Assembly (NCBI GenBank): GCA_021324035.1 | Contig: JAJPJU010000333.1 | Span: 1-6,031 of the forward strand | Source of the DNA: Spartobacteria bacterium | Lineage (GTDB): Bacteria; Verrucomicrobiota; Verrucomicrobiia; Chthoniobacterales; UBA10450 | Direction of reading: 5' to 3' | Length of the DNA stretch: 6,031 nt | Shown here: positions 1-5,359 of the stretch, one piece after another | Numbering within the stretch: the first letter of the stretch is position 1 | How the letters are laid out: each line of letters starts with the position of its first letter | Translations under genes and position numbers: made by a program | The notes under the pieces: model-generated | Databases searched by the model: none | What the model saw: the letters and a program-made list of their open reading frames with translations, nothing else | Told to the model about the DNA's origin: nothing

Positions 1-272
1 CCACGTTTGCCGCCGCGAGTTGTTCCGGTTTCACCGGTCGCGCCAGTCGTAGTTGGCTGAGTAGCATTGCTTTCCGTCGAACTGCGCCCCTTATTTCCGC
101 GGGCCTCCCCGGCGTTCGACTTCGTTTTCGTTTCGGTCGCGCCCTCAGCCGTTGTTTTCTCCGACCGGCCACCCTTCTTGGTCGGTGATTCTTGGCCCTC
201 TGGCTGCTGCGCGATAACCGTCCCGGCCAACGCCAGCATGCCCCCAATCAACAAAGCGATAAATGTCTTCAT
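1..272 (-). CDS. Secreted low-complexity Thr/Lys/Gly-rich protein, 5' part only
   Basis: This reading frame opens with ATG at 272 on the minus strand and stays open to the window edge, giving 90 residues with no stop, so the C-terminus is missing. Residues 1-21 form a typical signal peptide: M-K-T, a hydrophobic core (FIALLIGGMLALAGTVI) and a plausible signal-peptidase I site VIA|QQ. The rest is polar and disordered-looking, rich in Thr, Lys, Gly, Glu, Ser and Asn, with Gly/Thr-rich runs near the end of the visible part (TTTGATGETGTTRGG). No domain is recognisable. The clear signal peptide is the main reason to call the gene real and to choose this start. The leader just upstream is AT-rich without a good Shine-Dalgarno. 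It is probably exported to the periplasm or outside; its function is unknown. The overlapping plus-strand frame at 67-429 is a shadow. Confidence 0.7.
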   Translation of the reverse strand, partial: MKTFIALLIGGMLALAGTVIAQQPEGQESPTKKGGRSEKTTAEGATETKTKSNAGEARGNKGRSSTESNATQPTTTGATGETGTTRGGKR

Positions 273-464
273 ATTTATAATTAATTCGTTCAACGGTTGG
301 TCGTTAGTCGTCCCCGATCTATTCAATCGGCATTTTTTCTGCCCAGGAGCTGCTGGGGGAACGGGCAAAACCGCCCCGCTTCGTCCCGGCGTTACCGTTT
401 CAAGGCATAAACGCCCGACCGTTTCTTAATGAGCGTCTTGCCTACCCGCTGATCCATGGTTTCC

Positions 465-506
465 ATTCTCCCTGCTCCGTCCTCCGTCCTCCGTGCTCCC
501 TGCTCC
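465..506. repeat. Tandem array of six 7-bp units, consensus NTNCTCC
   Basis: Six consecutive heptamers can be read without gaps: one ATTCTCC (465-471), then five units of the form (C/G)T(G/C)CTCC to 506. The two GTCCTCC units at 479-492 are identical, and the units at 472-478 and 500-506 are both CTGCTCC. Every unit ends in CTCC. The array lies 63 bp upstream of the small membrane protein gene. It is strongly strand-asymmetric (C/T on plus, G/A on minus). Its period matches the other repeat blocks in the window, although the unit sequence differs. Confidence 0.85.
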
Positions 507-554
507 TGGTCTTTCTCCCACCCGGATGCGCGACCACGAACGAATTAGAATACA

Positions 555-561
555 AAAGGAG
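555..561 (+). promoter_or_regulatory. Shine-Dalgarno AAAGGAG for the 58-aa membrane protein
   Basis: AAAGGAG at 555-561 is followed by a 7-nt spacer and ATG at 569. It is the best ribosome binding site in the window; most neighbouring genes have only weak ones. It is strong support that the short frame downstream is translated. Confidence 0.8.
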
Positions 562-568
562 CAATCTT

Positions 569-745
569 ATGGCTGATAATGGTGGTGGTGGCGGTGGCGC
601 TGCAGGTGTTGTCGCGGTCCTGGTAATTTTTGTGATCATCGTGGGCGTCGTCCTGTTTGTCTTTGGCGGTCAATGGTTCGGCGGCGGCCAAACCAAAAAG
701 GTCGACGTTAATATCAAGGCGCCGGTGCCGACAAAATCGCCGTGA
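569..745 (+). CDS. 58-residue glycine-rich single-span membrane protein
   Basis: This short gene encodes a 58-residue protein in three parts. There is a polar Gly-rich N-terminus (MADN then six Gly, residues 5-10), one strong transmembrane helix at about residues 13-32 made almost only of Val, Ile, Leu and Phe, and a short tail containing GGQWFGGGQTKK and VDVNIKAPVP. The ideal Shine-Dalgarno AAAGGAG seven bases upstream and the coherent membrane design make it a real gene despite its size. Small bacterial proteins with a Gly-rich head, one helix and a C-terminal alternating hydrophobic/polar VDVNIK-type strand occur widely in annotation as hypothetical proteins; I know of no assigned function. 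It is probably an inner-membrane protein. The gene converges with the SET-domain gene, with the inverted heptad blocks between them. Minus-strand frames across it are shadows. Confidence 0.8.
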   Translation: MADNGGGGGGAAGVVAVLVIFVIIVGVVLFVFGGQWFGGGQTKKVDVNIKAPVPTKSP

Positions 746-763
746 CGGCCCGCGAAGCGGCCA

Positions 764-848
764 AAGTAAGAAGTAAAAATTAAGAACTCACTGATCAGCA
801 AGAAATGAGTTCTTCATTTCTTAATTCCTACTTTTTCTTTTTTACTTT
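764..848. repeat. Inverted pair of A/T-rich heptad blocks between convergent genes
   Basis: The left block starts with AAGTAAG then AAGTAAA (764-777) and continues at 7-bp period to about 791. The right block (807-848) reads as heptads of the same kind on the other strand, including TTAATTC (821-827) and CTACTTT (828-834). The two blocks are imperfect inverted copies. Their inner ends form a perfect 9-bp stem, AAGAACTCA (782-790) with TGAGTTCTT (806-814), around a 15-nt loop. Because it lies between converging 3' ends and is followed by T-rich sequence on the plus strand, it may also act as a terminator for the small membrane protein gene. The right block runs through the SET stop codon (828-830) into its Lys-rich C-terminal codons. 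Confidence 0.75.
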
Positions 849-1367
849 CTTCGGTGGCTCGAGAAGCGTTCCCCGACAATTCTTTGCGCCGCAATAGCAC
901 GGCGCTTCCGCTTCGATCTCTTTTGTTCGCGGGACGTCGTCGTCGGTCTCCAAATGGTAATCGTAGGATAGTTCTTCACCGGGTCGAATGTTGCGAAGCG
1001 CGTGAATAAAAATGCGCCCCTGCCTTTCCCGGATGAAGCAGTTCGGATCGCAGGTATGGTTGATCCATTTTGCCTCGTTCCCGTCGACCGAAGGATCGAT
1101 CACCCATTTGCCGTCTCCAATGGAAAAGAAATACATGCGCGGATCATCGAGTTCCTTCGGGATGCTCGACCAGCGAACTCGCCGCCCGGTATATTCGATC
1201 ACGCGCTCGTCCTTGCGAAATTTTCGTCCGGCAAAAACGCCGCGACCGTGCACCCGCGATCGTTTCACAATAACTGAAGAGACCTGGGAGCTGTGAGCAG
1301 TCACCCGCTTGCCGGCCCGAGAAGAGCGACGCTTCCTGGGAATTTTAGATACGGAGTTTTTTGACAC
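828..1367 (-). CDS. SET-domain protein-lysine N-methyltransferase with post-SET Cys motif
   Basis: The 179-residue protein is a SET-domain enzyme, predicted to transfer methyl groups from S-adenosylmethionine to a lysine side chain of a protein. Residues 1-28 are a basic, disordered extension rich in K/R/S. The SET domain covers about 31-138: HGRGVFA (40-46) is the N-terminal SET signature, WINHTCDPNC (101-110) corresponds to the NHSCxPN SAM-binding and pseudoknot motif, and EELSYDY (131-137) carries the conserved catalytic Tyr region. The post-SET motif C157-x-C159-x4-C164 follows; with C106 it could bind the zinc ion seen in eukaryotic post-SET enzymes. The tail is KKVKKKK. The start is GTG at 1367 with no strong ribosome site; the first ATG-coded Met is inside the domain, so a start at or near 1367 is needed, but the exact codon is uncertain. 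No pre-SET region is present. The substrate is unknown; ribosomal or Lys-rich nucleoid proteins are possibilities by inference only. Divergent from the aquaporin gene. Confidence 0.88.
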   Translation of the reverse strand: MSKNSVSKIPRKRRSSRAGKRVTAHSSQVSSVIVKRSRVHGRGVFAGRKFRKDERVIEYTGRRVRWSSIPKELDDPRMYFFSIGDGKWVIDPSVDGNEAKWINHTCDPNCFIRERQGRIFIHALRNIRPGEELSYDYHLETDDDVPRTKEIEAEAPCYCGAKNCRGTLLEPPKKVKKKK

Positions 1368-1414
1368 CTAATTAGATTCGAGAATCAACCTGACTCTGGC
1401 GGCCTTCTCAATTG

Positions 1415-1432
1415 CTAATTCTTAGTTTTCCC
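1415..1432. repeat. Contracted copy of the CTAATTCTTA heptad repeat
   Basis: CTAATTCTTA at 1415-1424 followed by GTTTTCCC resembles the ends of the array at 5781-5811, which begins CTAATTCTTA and ends ATTTCCCC, but with one unit instead of three. It lies in the 164-bp divergent region between the SET and aquaporin genes. The match is short, so it may be coincidental. Confidence 0.4.
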
Positions 1433-1531
1433 AGCTATCCCTCGCTGCACCCTGCCGATGCTTCTCTAGGCTCGACATCTGTCGGCCGGCGTGGTGTTTA
1501 TCAAGGAAGTAATTCACCCACTGAGACCCAA

Positions 1532-2164
1532 ATGAACAAATACATCGCGGAATTCATCGGCACGTTCTTTCTCGTCCTGACCGTTGGCTGCACCGTCATC
1601 CCCGGCGCCGCCGGTGTCATCGCCCCACTCGCGATCGGCGCCGCGTTGATGGTTATGGTTTTTGCAACCGGACACATTTCCGGCGGCCACCTCAATCCCG
1701 CAATTACCCTGGCAGTCTTTCTGCGCGGCAAATGCCCGGCCAGCGACGTCATCCCGTACTGGATCGCGCAGATTTTGGCCGGAATCGCGGCCGCGTTCGT
1801 CGCTGTTTATCTGTGCGGTAAAAGCGGCACGCCAATGGAAATCACCAACGTTCCCCTGGCGATGATCGCGGAATTCGTCTTCACCTTTGCGCTCGCCTTC
1901 GTCATGCTCAACGTCGCTACTGCCAAAGGCACGGCCAATAACTCGTTTTACGGACTGGCCATTGGCATGACCGTGATGGTCGGCGCATTCGCCGTCGGTT
2001 CCATTTCCGGTGGCGCGTTCAACCCGGCCGTGGCGGTCGGAATCGGGGTAATGAAACTGGTTAACCTCTCGCAAATCTGGATCCACATCGTCGCGGATCT
2101 CGTTGGCGGAGCCCTTGCCGCCTTCGCTTTCAAGATCGTCAATCCCGGCGATGCCGCTGACTAG
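1532..2164 (+). CDS. Aquaporin / MIP-family channel lacking the selectivity-filter Arg
   Basis: This 210-residue integral membrane protein is a major intrinsic protein (aquaporin/glycerol facilitator) with six predicted helices and two half-helices. The first NPA box lies in GHISGGHLNPAI (NPA 55-57) and the second in GSISGGAFNPAV (NPA 164-166). The two halves are visibly repeated (S-GG-x2-NPA). Length is slightly below AqpZ (about 231). The residue after the second NPA is Val167, where almost all aquaporins and GlpF have the Arg of the aromatic/arginine filter. By alignment to E. coli AqpZ from memory, its F43 and H174 correspond to Ile35 and about Ala152, so the constriction looks wide and uncharged. 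Substrate is therefore uncertain: water, small neutral solutes, gases or metalloid hydroxides are all possible. ATG at 1532 is chosen because MNKYIAEFIGTFFLV is the usual N-terminus of the family; the 40-residue extension to a TTG at 1412 is repeat and promoter DNA. Only a weak GAG precedes it. Confidence 0.92.
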   Translation: MNKYIAEFIGTFFLVLTVGCTVIPGAAGVIAPLAIGAALMVMVFATGHISGGHLNPAITLAVFLRGKCPASDVIPYWIAQILAGIAAAFVAVYLCGKSGTPMEITNVPLAMIAEFVFTFALAFVMLNVATAKGTANNSFYGLAIGMTVMVGAFAVGSISGGAFNPAVAVGIGVMKLVNLSQIWIHIVADLVGGALAAFAFKIVNPGDAAD

Positions 2165-2197
2165 TGGGCGGACAGAGAGACAGAAGTTTTGCGGGTT

Positions 2198-2224
2198 ACG
2201 GACCCTTCCGTTGATACCTTTTTA
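2198..2224 (+). terminator. Possible terminator after the aquaporin gene
   Basis: ACGGA (2198-2202) and TCCGT (2207-2211) form a 5-bp stem with a 4-nt loop 33 bases after the aquaporin stop, and a run of five T (2219-2223) follows eight bases later. The stem is short and the spacing to the T run is longer than ideal. Confidence 0.35.
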
Positions 2225-2239
2225 GCACTGCTCGAAAGG

Positions 2240-2272
2240 GCGAAAAAACTTAACGCGGCTACAAATTAGCCG
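2240..2272 (-). terminator. Possible terminator after the ACR3 gene
   Basis: On the minus strand, CGGCTA and TAGCCG (2272-2256) form a perfect 6-bp stem with a 5-nt loop about 20 bases past the ACR3 stop. CGTTAAG and a six-T run (2248-2243) follow. It is a reasonable but modest rho-independent terminator. Confidence 0.45.
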
Positions 2273-2290
2273 GTGGATTGCAATTCGGCC

Positions 2291-3444
2291 TTATGCAACC
2301 ACGCGGCGGGCATACCAGGAACGCGTGTTGACGCAGGCTTTGCAGACCGAAAGCATCACGGGCACTTCTACGAGCACGCCCACAACGGTTGCCAGCGCCG
2401 CGGGCGAGGTCGGGCCGAAAAGCGTAATGGCTACGGCCACGGCCAGCTCGAAGAAATTACTCGCGCCAATCAAAGCGCCGGGAGCAGCCACGTCATGCCG
2501 CACCCGGAACAGCCGCATGAGCAAATAAGTCAGGCTGGAATTGAAATAGACTTGAATGAGAATCGGGATCGCCAGCAACAAGACCACGATCCAATTCTTG
2601 ATGATGTTCTCGGCTTGAAAGGCGAAGATCATTATTAGCGTCATCAGAAGGGCCATCACCGTCACCGGGCGGAATTTCGGCAGAAAGGCGGTTTCGAACC
2701 ATGCCGCTCCGCGAGTCTTCAGCAACGTCGTGCGACTGAGCCATCCCGCGACGAGCGGGATGACGATGAATACCAGCACCGAGATGAACAGGATCTCCCC
2801 TGGGATATGCACACCCGTGACGCCGACCAGAAACATGACCACCGGCGCGAAAGCGAAGACCATGATTAGATCGTTGATTGCGACCTGGGCAAGCGTGTAC
2901 GGACCGTCACCGTCGGTCAGATAACTCCAAACAAAGACCATCGCGGTGCAAGGGGCTGCAGCGAGGATGATGAGGCCGGCGGTGTAACTGTTGGCGGTCT
3001 CGGCGTCAAATAATCCCAGCCGACCCGAATAAAGAGTCTTCACGAAAATAAACCCGAGCAACGCCATGCTGAAGGGTTTGACCAGCCAGTTAACAACAGG
3101 GTGATGAACAGGCCTTTCGGCTTCGCAAACACACTTTTGATGCCGCCGAAATCGATCTTCAGCATCATCGGATAGATCATCAGCCAAATGAGCACGGCGA
3201 TGGGAATGTTGACATGAGATCCCCTTCCGAATTCGAGCTGCCCCACCGCGCGCGTGGCGGCCGGGAAAATCGTCCCCAGGCCCACACCGACGATCATGCA
3301 CGCAAAAACCCAGAGGGTCAGGTAACGCTCGAAAAAATCGAGCCTTTTTCGCTTCCTCGGAATCGCATCCGTTTCGCACTTCGCATTACGCATTTCGCGA
3401 TTCTTAACGCGATTTGCTGAATCTTTCATTCGCGAATTCGTCAA
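2291..3444 (-). pseudogene. acr3: ACR3-type arsenite efflux permease, interrupted by a one-base frameshift
   Basis: The two halves lie in different frames. The N-terminal part (3444 to about 3096) encodes KRLDFFERYLTLWVF, the first two helices and FGGIKSVFAKPKGLFITL. The remainder (about 3094 to the TAA at 2293-2291) encodes VNWLVKPFSMALLGFIFV to the family-typical end VNTRSWYARR. Joined, they give an arsenite/H+ antiporter of the BASS superfamily with about ten helices and 367-384 residues, a normal ACR3 size. The key residues are intact: the Cys of APCTAMVFVWS (codon 2950-2948), which binds As(III), and the Glu of SNFFELAVA (codon 2449-2447). The break is at CCTGTTGTTAAC (3100-3089), where one base appears to be missing before the VNW codons. 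Everything else looks under selection, so it is either a recent mutation or a sequence error. The start is uncertain: TTG 3444, ATG 3429 or ATG 3393, none with a good ribosome site. No arsR is seen nearby. Confidence 0.85.
3375..3402. repeat. Four 7-bp units, consensus CGCATTN, inside the acr3 5' end
   Basis: Four gapless heptamers occur here: CGCACTT (3375-3381), CGCATTA (3382-3388), CGCATTT (3389-3395) and CGCGATT (3396-3402), followed by CTTAACG. Read on the minus strand they encode the atypical N-terminal residues NREMRNAKCE of the ACR3 frame, just ahead of the conserved family start. The period is the same as in the other repeat blocks, but the unit sequence differs. Confidence 0.75.
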
Positions 3445-3489
3445 ATAAGTGACCCGCTCAAACCGCGGATCGCCCCTGATCTACAAAGC

Positions 3490-4647
3490 ATGGCTTCTGC
3501 AATCGACACCATCGTCTCGCCCTCGGCTAATGATGCCGCGCAGGTTGTGACCGACGATTCGGTATCGCCCTCGCCTCGACTTCGCTTCCAACATCTCATG
3601 CGCCGGCCGTTCGACGTTCGCTCGCTCGCGCTGACCGGCCTCTTCGTGTTGGCGATCTTTTACACGATGTACTTCATGCGCTCGATCCTGCTGCCGCTGG
3701 TTTTGGCGCTCCTCCTTAGTTATTTAATCCGGCCGATCGTCCGGGCGTTTGCGCGGACCCGGATTCCGCCGCCAGTGACCGCCGCCGCGATTTTATTAAG
3801 CCTGATCGCAATCGTCGCTTATGGCCTTTCCTTTCTGGCCACGGACGCGGCCGCCTGGATTGAAAAAGCTCCCTACAGTCTCCATCAACTCCAATCCAAA
3901 CTGCTTCCGCTACAACAGCCGCTCCAAAAGGTTTCCAAGGCGAGCGGTGAAATTGAGAAACTCGCCACCCCGGCTGACGGCGGATCCAAACCGGCGGTGG
4001 TCGAAGTGAAAACGCATCCGATCGCCAATGTTCTTTATGGGCGCACCCCGGAGTTCATGGTCAGCGGCGTATTGGTCATCATCCTGCTGTACTTCCTGCT
4101 CGCTTACGACGGCGTCTTCCTCACCAAAGTGGTGAAGCTTTTGCCTACCCTCGCGGACAAAAAGCGCGCCGTCTCCATTGCCAGCGAGATTGAAACCAAT
4201 GTTTCCCGTTACCTTCTCACTATCACATTAATCAACATCGGATTGGGCATCGCCGTCGGCACCGTTGCTGGATTATTGGGTCTGCCAAATCCGCTCATGT
4301 GGGGCGCCATGGTCGCGATCCTGAACTTCGTTCCCTATCTCGGCGCCCTCACCGGCATCGTCTGCATGACGCTCGGCGCGATGTTGAGTTTCGACAGTCT
4401 CGGTTACGCACTAATTTTTCCGGCGACCTATCTCATCGTCGCTACCCTCGAAGGAAACTTCATCACTCCATGGATCATGGGCCGCTCGCTCACGTTGAAC
4501 CCGGTCATTGTTCTGTTATCGCTCATCTTTTGGGGCTGGATGTGGGGAATCGCCGGCATCATCCTGGCGGTTCCCATTCTCGCCGCATTCAAAATCTTTT
4601 GCGCCCACATCGAACCGATCGAACCCATCGCGGAATTCCTAAGCTGA
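3490..4647 (+). CDS. AI-2E family (PerM/YdiK/TqsA-like) membrane permease
   Basis: The 385-residue protein belongs to the AI-2E transporter family. A polar N-terminus (1-44) precedes two close helices (about 46-82, with SILLPLVLALLLSYLIRPIV typical of the family). A third helix (96-117), a soluble helical segment (120-185) rich in Leu and Gln, a helix at 188-206 and a large C-terminal bundle (243-370) follow. The C-terminal bundle holds the family signatures GLPNPLMWGAMVAILNFVPY (264-283), EGNFITPWIMGRSLTLNPV (321-339) and FWGWMWGIAGIILAVPILA (347-365). Members have been linked to autoinducer-2 export (TqsA) and to Na+/H+ exchange or pH/salt tolerance in other species; the substrate cannot be read from sequence, so the name should not be taken as proof of quorum sensing. 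ATG at 3490 is the only sensible start and lacks a clear Shine-Dalgarno. The gene diverges from acr3, with both promoters needed in the short gap. The protein is complete. Confidence 0.92.
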   Translation: MASAIDTIVSPSANDAAQVVTDDSVSPSPRLRFQHLMRRPFDVRSLALTGLFVLAIFYTMYFMRSILLPLVLALLLSYLIRPIVRAFARTRIPPPVTAAAILLSLIAIVAYGLSFLATDAAAWIEKAPYSLHQLQSKLLPLQQPLQKVSKASGEIEKLATPADGGSKPAVVEVKTHPIANVLYGRTPEFMVSGVLVIILLYFLLAYDGVFLTKVVKLLPTLADKKRAVSIASEIETNVSRYLLTITLINIGLGIAVGTVAGLLGLPNPLMWGAMVAILNFVPYLGALTGIVCMTLGAMLSFDSLGYALIFPATYLIVATLEGNFITPWIMGRSLTLNPVIVLLSLIFWGWMWGIAGIILAVPILAAFKIFCAHIEPIEPIAEFLS

Positions 4648-4920
4648 CGGTTCGCAGGGCGCGAACTTTACCGCGGGAACCGGTGAGCGCGCGAATCCGG
4701 TTAGGGCAGCCGGCGACTTGATCTTGGTGAAGATCAAGGACTCCGCCGTGTCCCAATTAAATTCGCGCGCGCACCCACGATAATGTTTTGCGAGAAAGGC
4801 TGTTGTGTAAAGTTTGTAAGCGGTTACATTCCCCTGCTGCCGCATCCATTTACTACCTGGTTCGCCGATTTCCATCGGTGGCACGAACCGGATGGCCTTT
4901 AGCTGTGATCTCTGTAGCAA
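4639..4920 (-). CDS. Doubtful ORF of unknown function
   Basis: This open frame of up to 93 codons fills most of the gap between the AI-2E permease and the next secreted protein. It starts at TTG 4920 or more plausibly ATG 4875 (MEIGEPGSKWM, 78 residues) and overlaps the convergent permease gene by 9 bp. Against it: no ribosome binding site at either start, no recognised motif, a Pro/Ala-rich C-terminal third without predicted structure, and a perfect 9-bp hairpin inside it (4717-4738). In its favour: the middle (KLYTTAFLAKHYRG, FNWDTAESLIFTKIK) has a protein-like composition. I do not recognise a family. It could be a decayed gene or plain intergenic sequence. Confidence 0.2.
   Translation of the reverse strand: MLQRSQLKAIRFVPPMEIGEPGSKWMRQQGNVTAYKLYTTAFLAKHYRGCAREFNWDTAESLIFTKIKSPAALTGFARSPVPAVKFAPCEPSA
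4717..4738. repeat. Perfect 9-bp inverted repeat (hairpin or operator)
   Basis: CTTGATCTT (4717-4725) and AAGATCAAG (4730-4738) are perfect inverted copies around the 4-nt loop GGTG, 70 bases after the permease stop codon. No T run follows on either strand, so it is not a classical intrinsic terminator. It could be an mRNA 3'-end stem of the permease transcript or a protein-binding palindrome. Confidence 0.6.
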
Positions 4921-4946
4921 CTCAGTAAACCAGAAAGTTAATTCGT

Positions 4947-5312
4947 ATGATTAAATCAATCGCTAGTGTCGCATTCGCCACATTCCTGCTCGGATCCGTG
5001 GCTTTTGGACAAACATCGTCATCCACCACCACCGTTGCGGCGGGGACTAATGGAACAACCGAAACCACCACCACCACCACCGAAAGTAACGGCGTGGTCA
5101 CGGAGTTCACTCCGGGGCATCATCTTTTCCTGAAAACTGAAGCGGCCCAGCCGGTCCAGTACAAATTCAGCAAGACTGTCACCTACGTGACTTCGGATGG
5201 AAGAGTGATCGAAGCTTCGAAAGTCAAAAAGGATTCGAAGGTTCGCGTTCACTACATCAAAGAAGGCGACGACATGCTTGTAGACCGGGTCATCGTTCAG
5301 GACCGCGACTAA
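4947..5312 (+). CDS. Small secreted protein: signal peptide, Thr-rich linker, beta-rich domain
   Basis: The 121-residue protein starts with a clear signal peptide (MIKSIASVAFATFLLGSVAFG, probable cut before Gln22). Residues 23-46 are a low-complexity linker dominated by Thr and Ser, including six consecutive Thr encoded by a perfect (ACC)6 tract at 5064-5081. Residues 50-120 form a small, probably all-beta domain with alternating hydrophobic residues: GVVTEFTPG, YKFSKTVTYVTSDGRVIEAS, VRVHYIKEGDDMLVDRVIV. The pattern of a strand, then GR-V, then V-V-Y-x4-GD-x3-V-x2-V resembles small secreted OB-like or DUF5666-like domains, but I cannot assign a family. It is probably periplasmic or extracellular. 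ATG 4947 is preceded by a weak AGAAAG at 4932-4937. The transcript ends at the hairpins downstream, so this looks like a single-gene unit. Confidence 0.82.
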   Translation: MIKSIASVAFATFLLGSVAFGQTSSSTTTVAAGTNGTTETTTTTTESNGVVTEFTPGHHLFLKTEAAQPVQYKFSKTVTYVTSDGRVIEASKVKKDSKVRVHYIKEGDDMLVDRVIVQDRD

Positions 5313-5326
5313 GATGTTGAATTTGC

Positions 5327-5344
5327 CTGGTCAATCCTGACCAG
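5327..5344 (+). repeat. Perfect 7-bp hairpin ahead of the main terminator
   Basis: CTGGTCA (5327-5333) and TGACCAG (5338-5344) form a perfect 7-bp stem with loop ATCC, 14 bases after the stop of the secreted protein and 15 bases before the main terminator hairpin. No T run follows. It may protect the transcript 3' end or assist termination. Confidence 0.55.
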
Positions 5345-5359
5345 CTCGTAAAATCTCAG

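Larger units (their letters stand above)
273..568. other. Intergenic region between divergent genes
   Basis: This is a 296-bp gap between two divergently transcribed genes, so it should contain both promoters. I see no convincing coding frame, tRNA or terminator. It holds a C/T-rich heptad array (465-506) and an inverted copy of the 10-mer GAACGAATTA: on the minus strand at 291-282 and on the plus strand at 538-547, upstream of each start codon. A weak -10-like TAGAAT lies at 546-551, but no matching -35 is obvious. Confidence 0.6.

Noticed and set aside
340..367. Hairpin with TGCCC/GGGCA ends as a terminator
   Set aside because: The stem is short and broken, and the T run precedes rather than follows it on the plus strand; on the minus strand an A run follows.
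67..429. Plus-strand open frame of 120 codons
   Set aside because: It lies opposite the secreted protein at 1-272, which has a clear signal peptide and ATG; the plus frame has no domain-like features and runs into intergenic DNA.
465..506. CRISPR array
   Set aside because: Units are 7 bp with no spacers; this is a simple tandem repeat, and no cas gene is present.
442..639. Minus-strand frame with Pro6 and RTRSREHGGRRTEQG
   Set aside because: It is the antisense of the Gly6 membrane gene and of the heptad array; the plus-strand gene has the strong ribosome site.
1412..1531. 40-residue N-terminal extension of the aquaporin
   Set aside because: It begins at a TTG next to a repeat remnant, is not hydrophobic, and the family normally starts at MNKYIAEFIGTFF.
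1514..2086. Long minus-strand open frame opposite the aquaporin
   Set aside because: Composition is an antisense artefact of GC-rich coding DNA, and the aquaporin frame has unmistakable NPA motifs.
2273..2638. Plus-strand open frame opposite the ACR3 3' part
   Set aside because: The ACR3 frame is strongly supported by family motifs; the opposite frame has no recognisable feature.
2291..3444. Complete ars operon
   Set aside because: Only the ACR3 permease is present; no arsR, arsC or arsH is seen and neighbours are divergent or convergent.
4299..4721. Plus-strand frame of 140 codons overlapping the permease end
   Set aside because: Rich in Arg/His, typical of an out-of-frame reading of a membrane protein gene.
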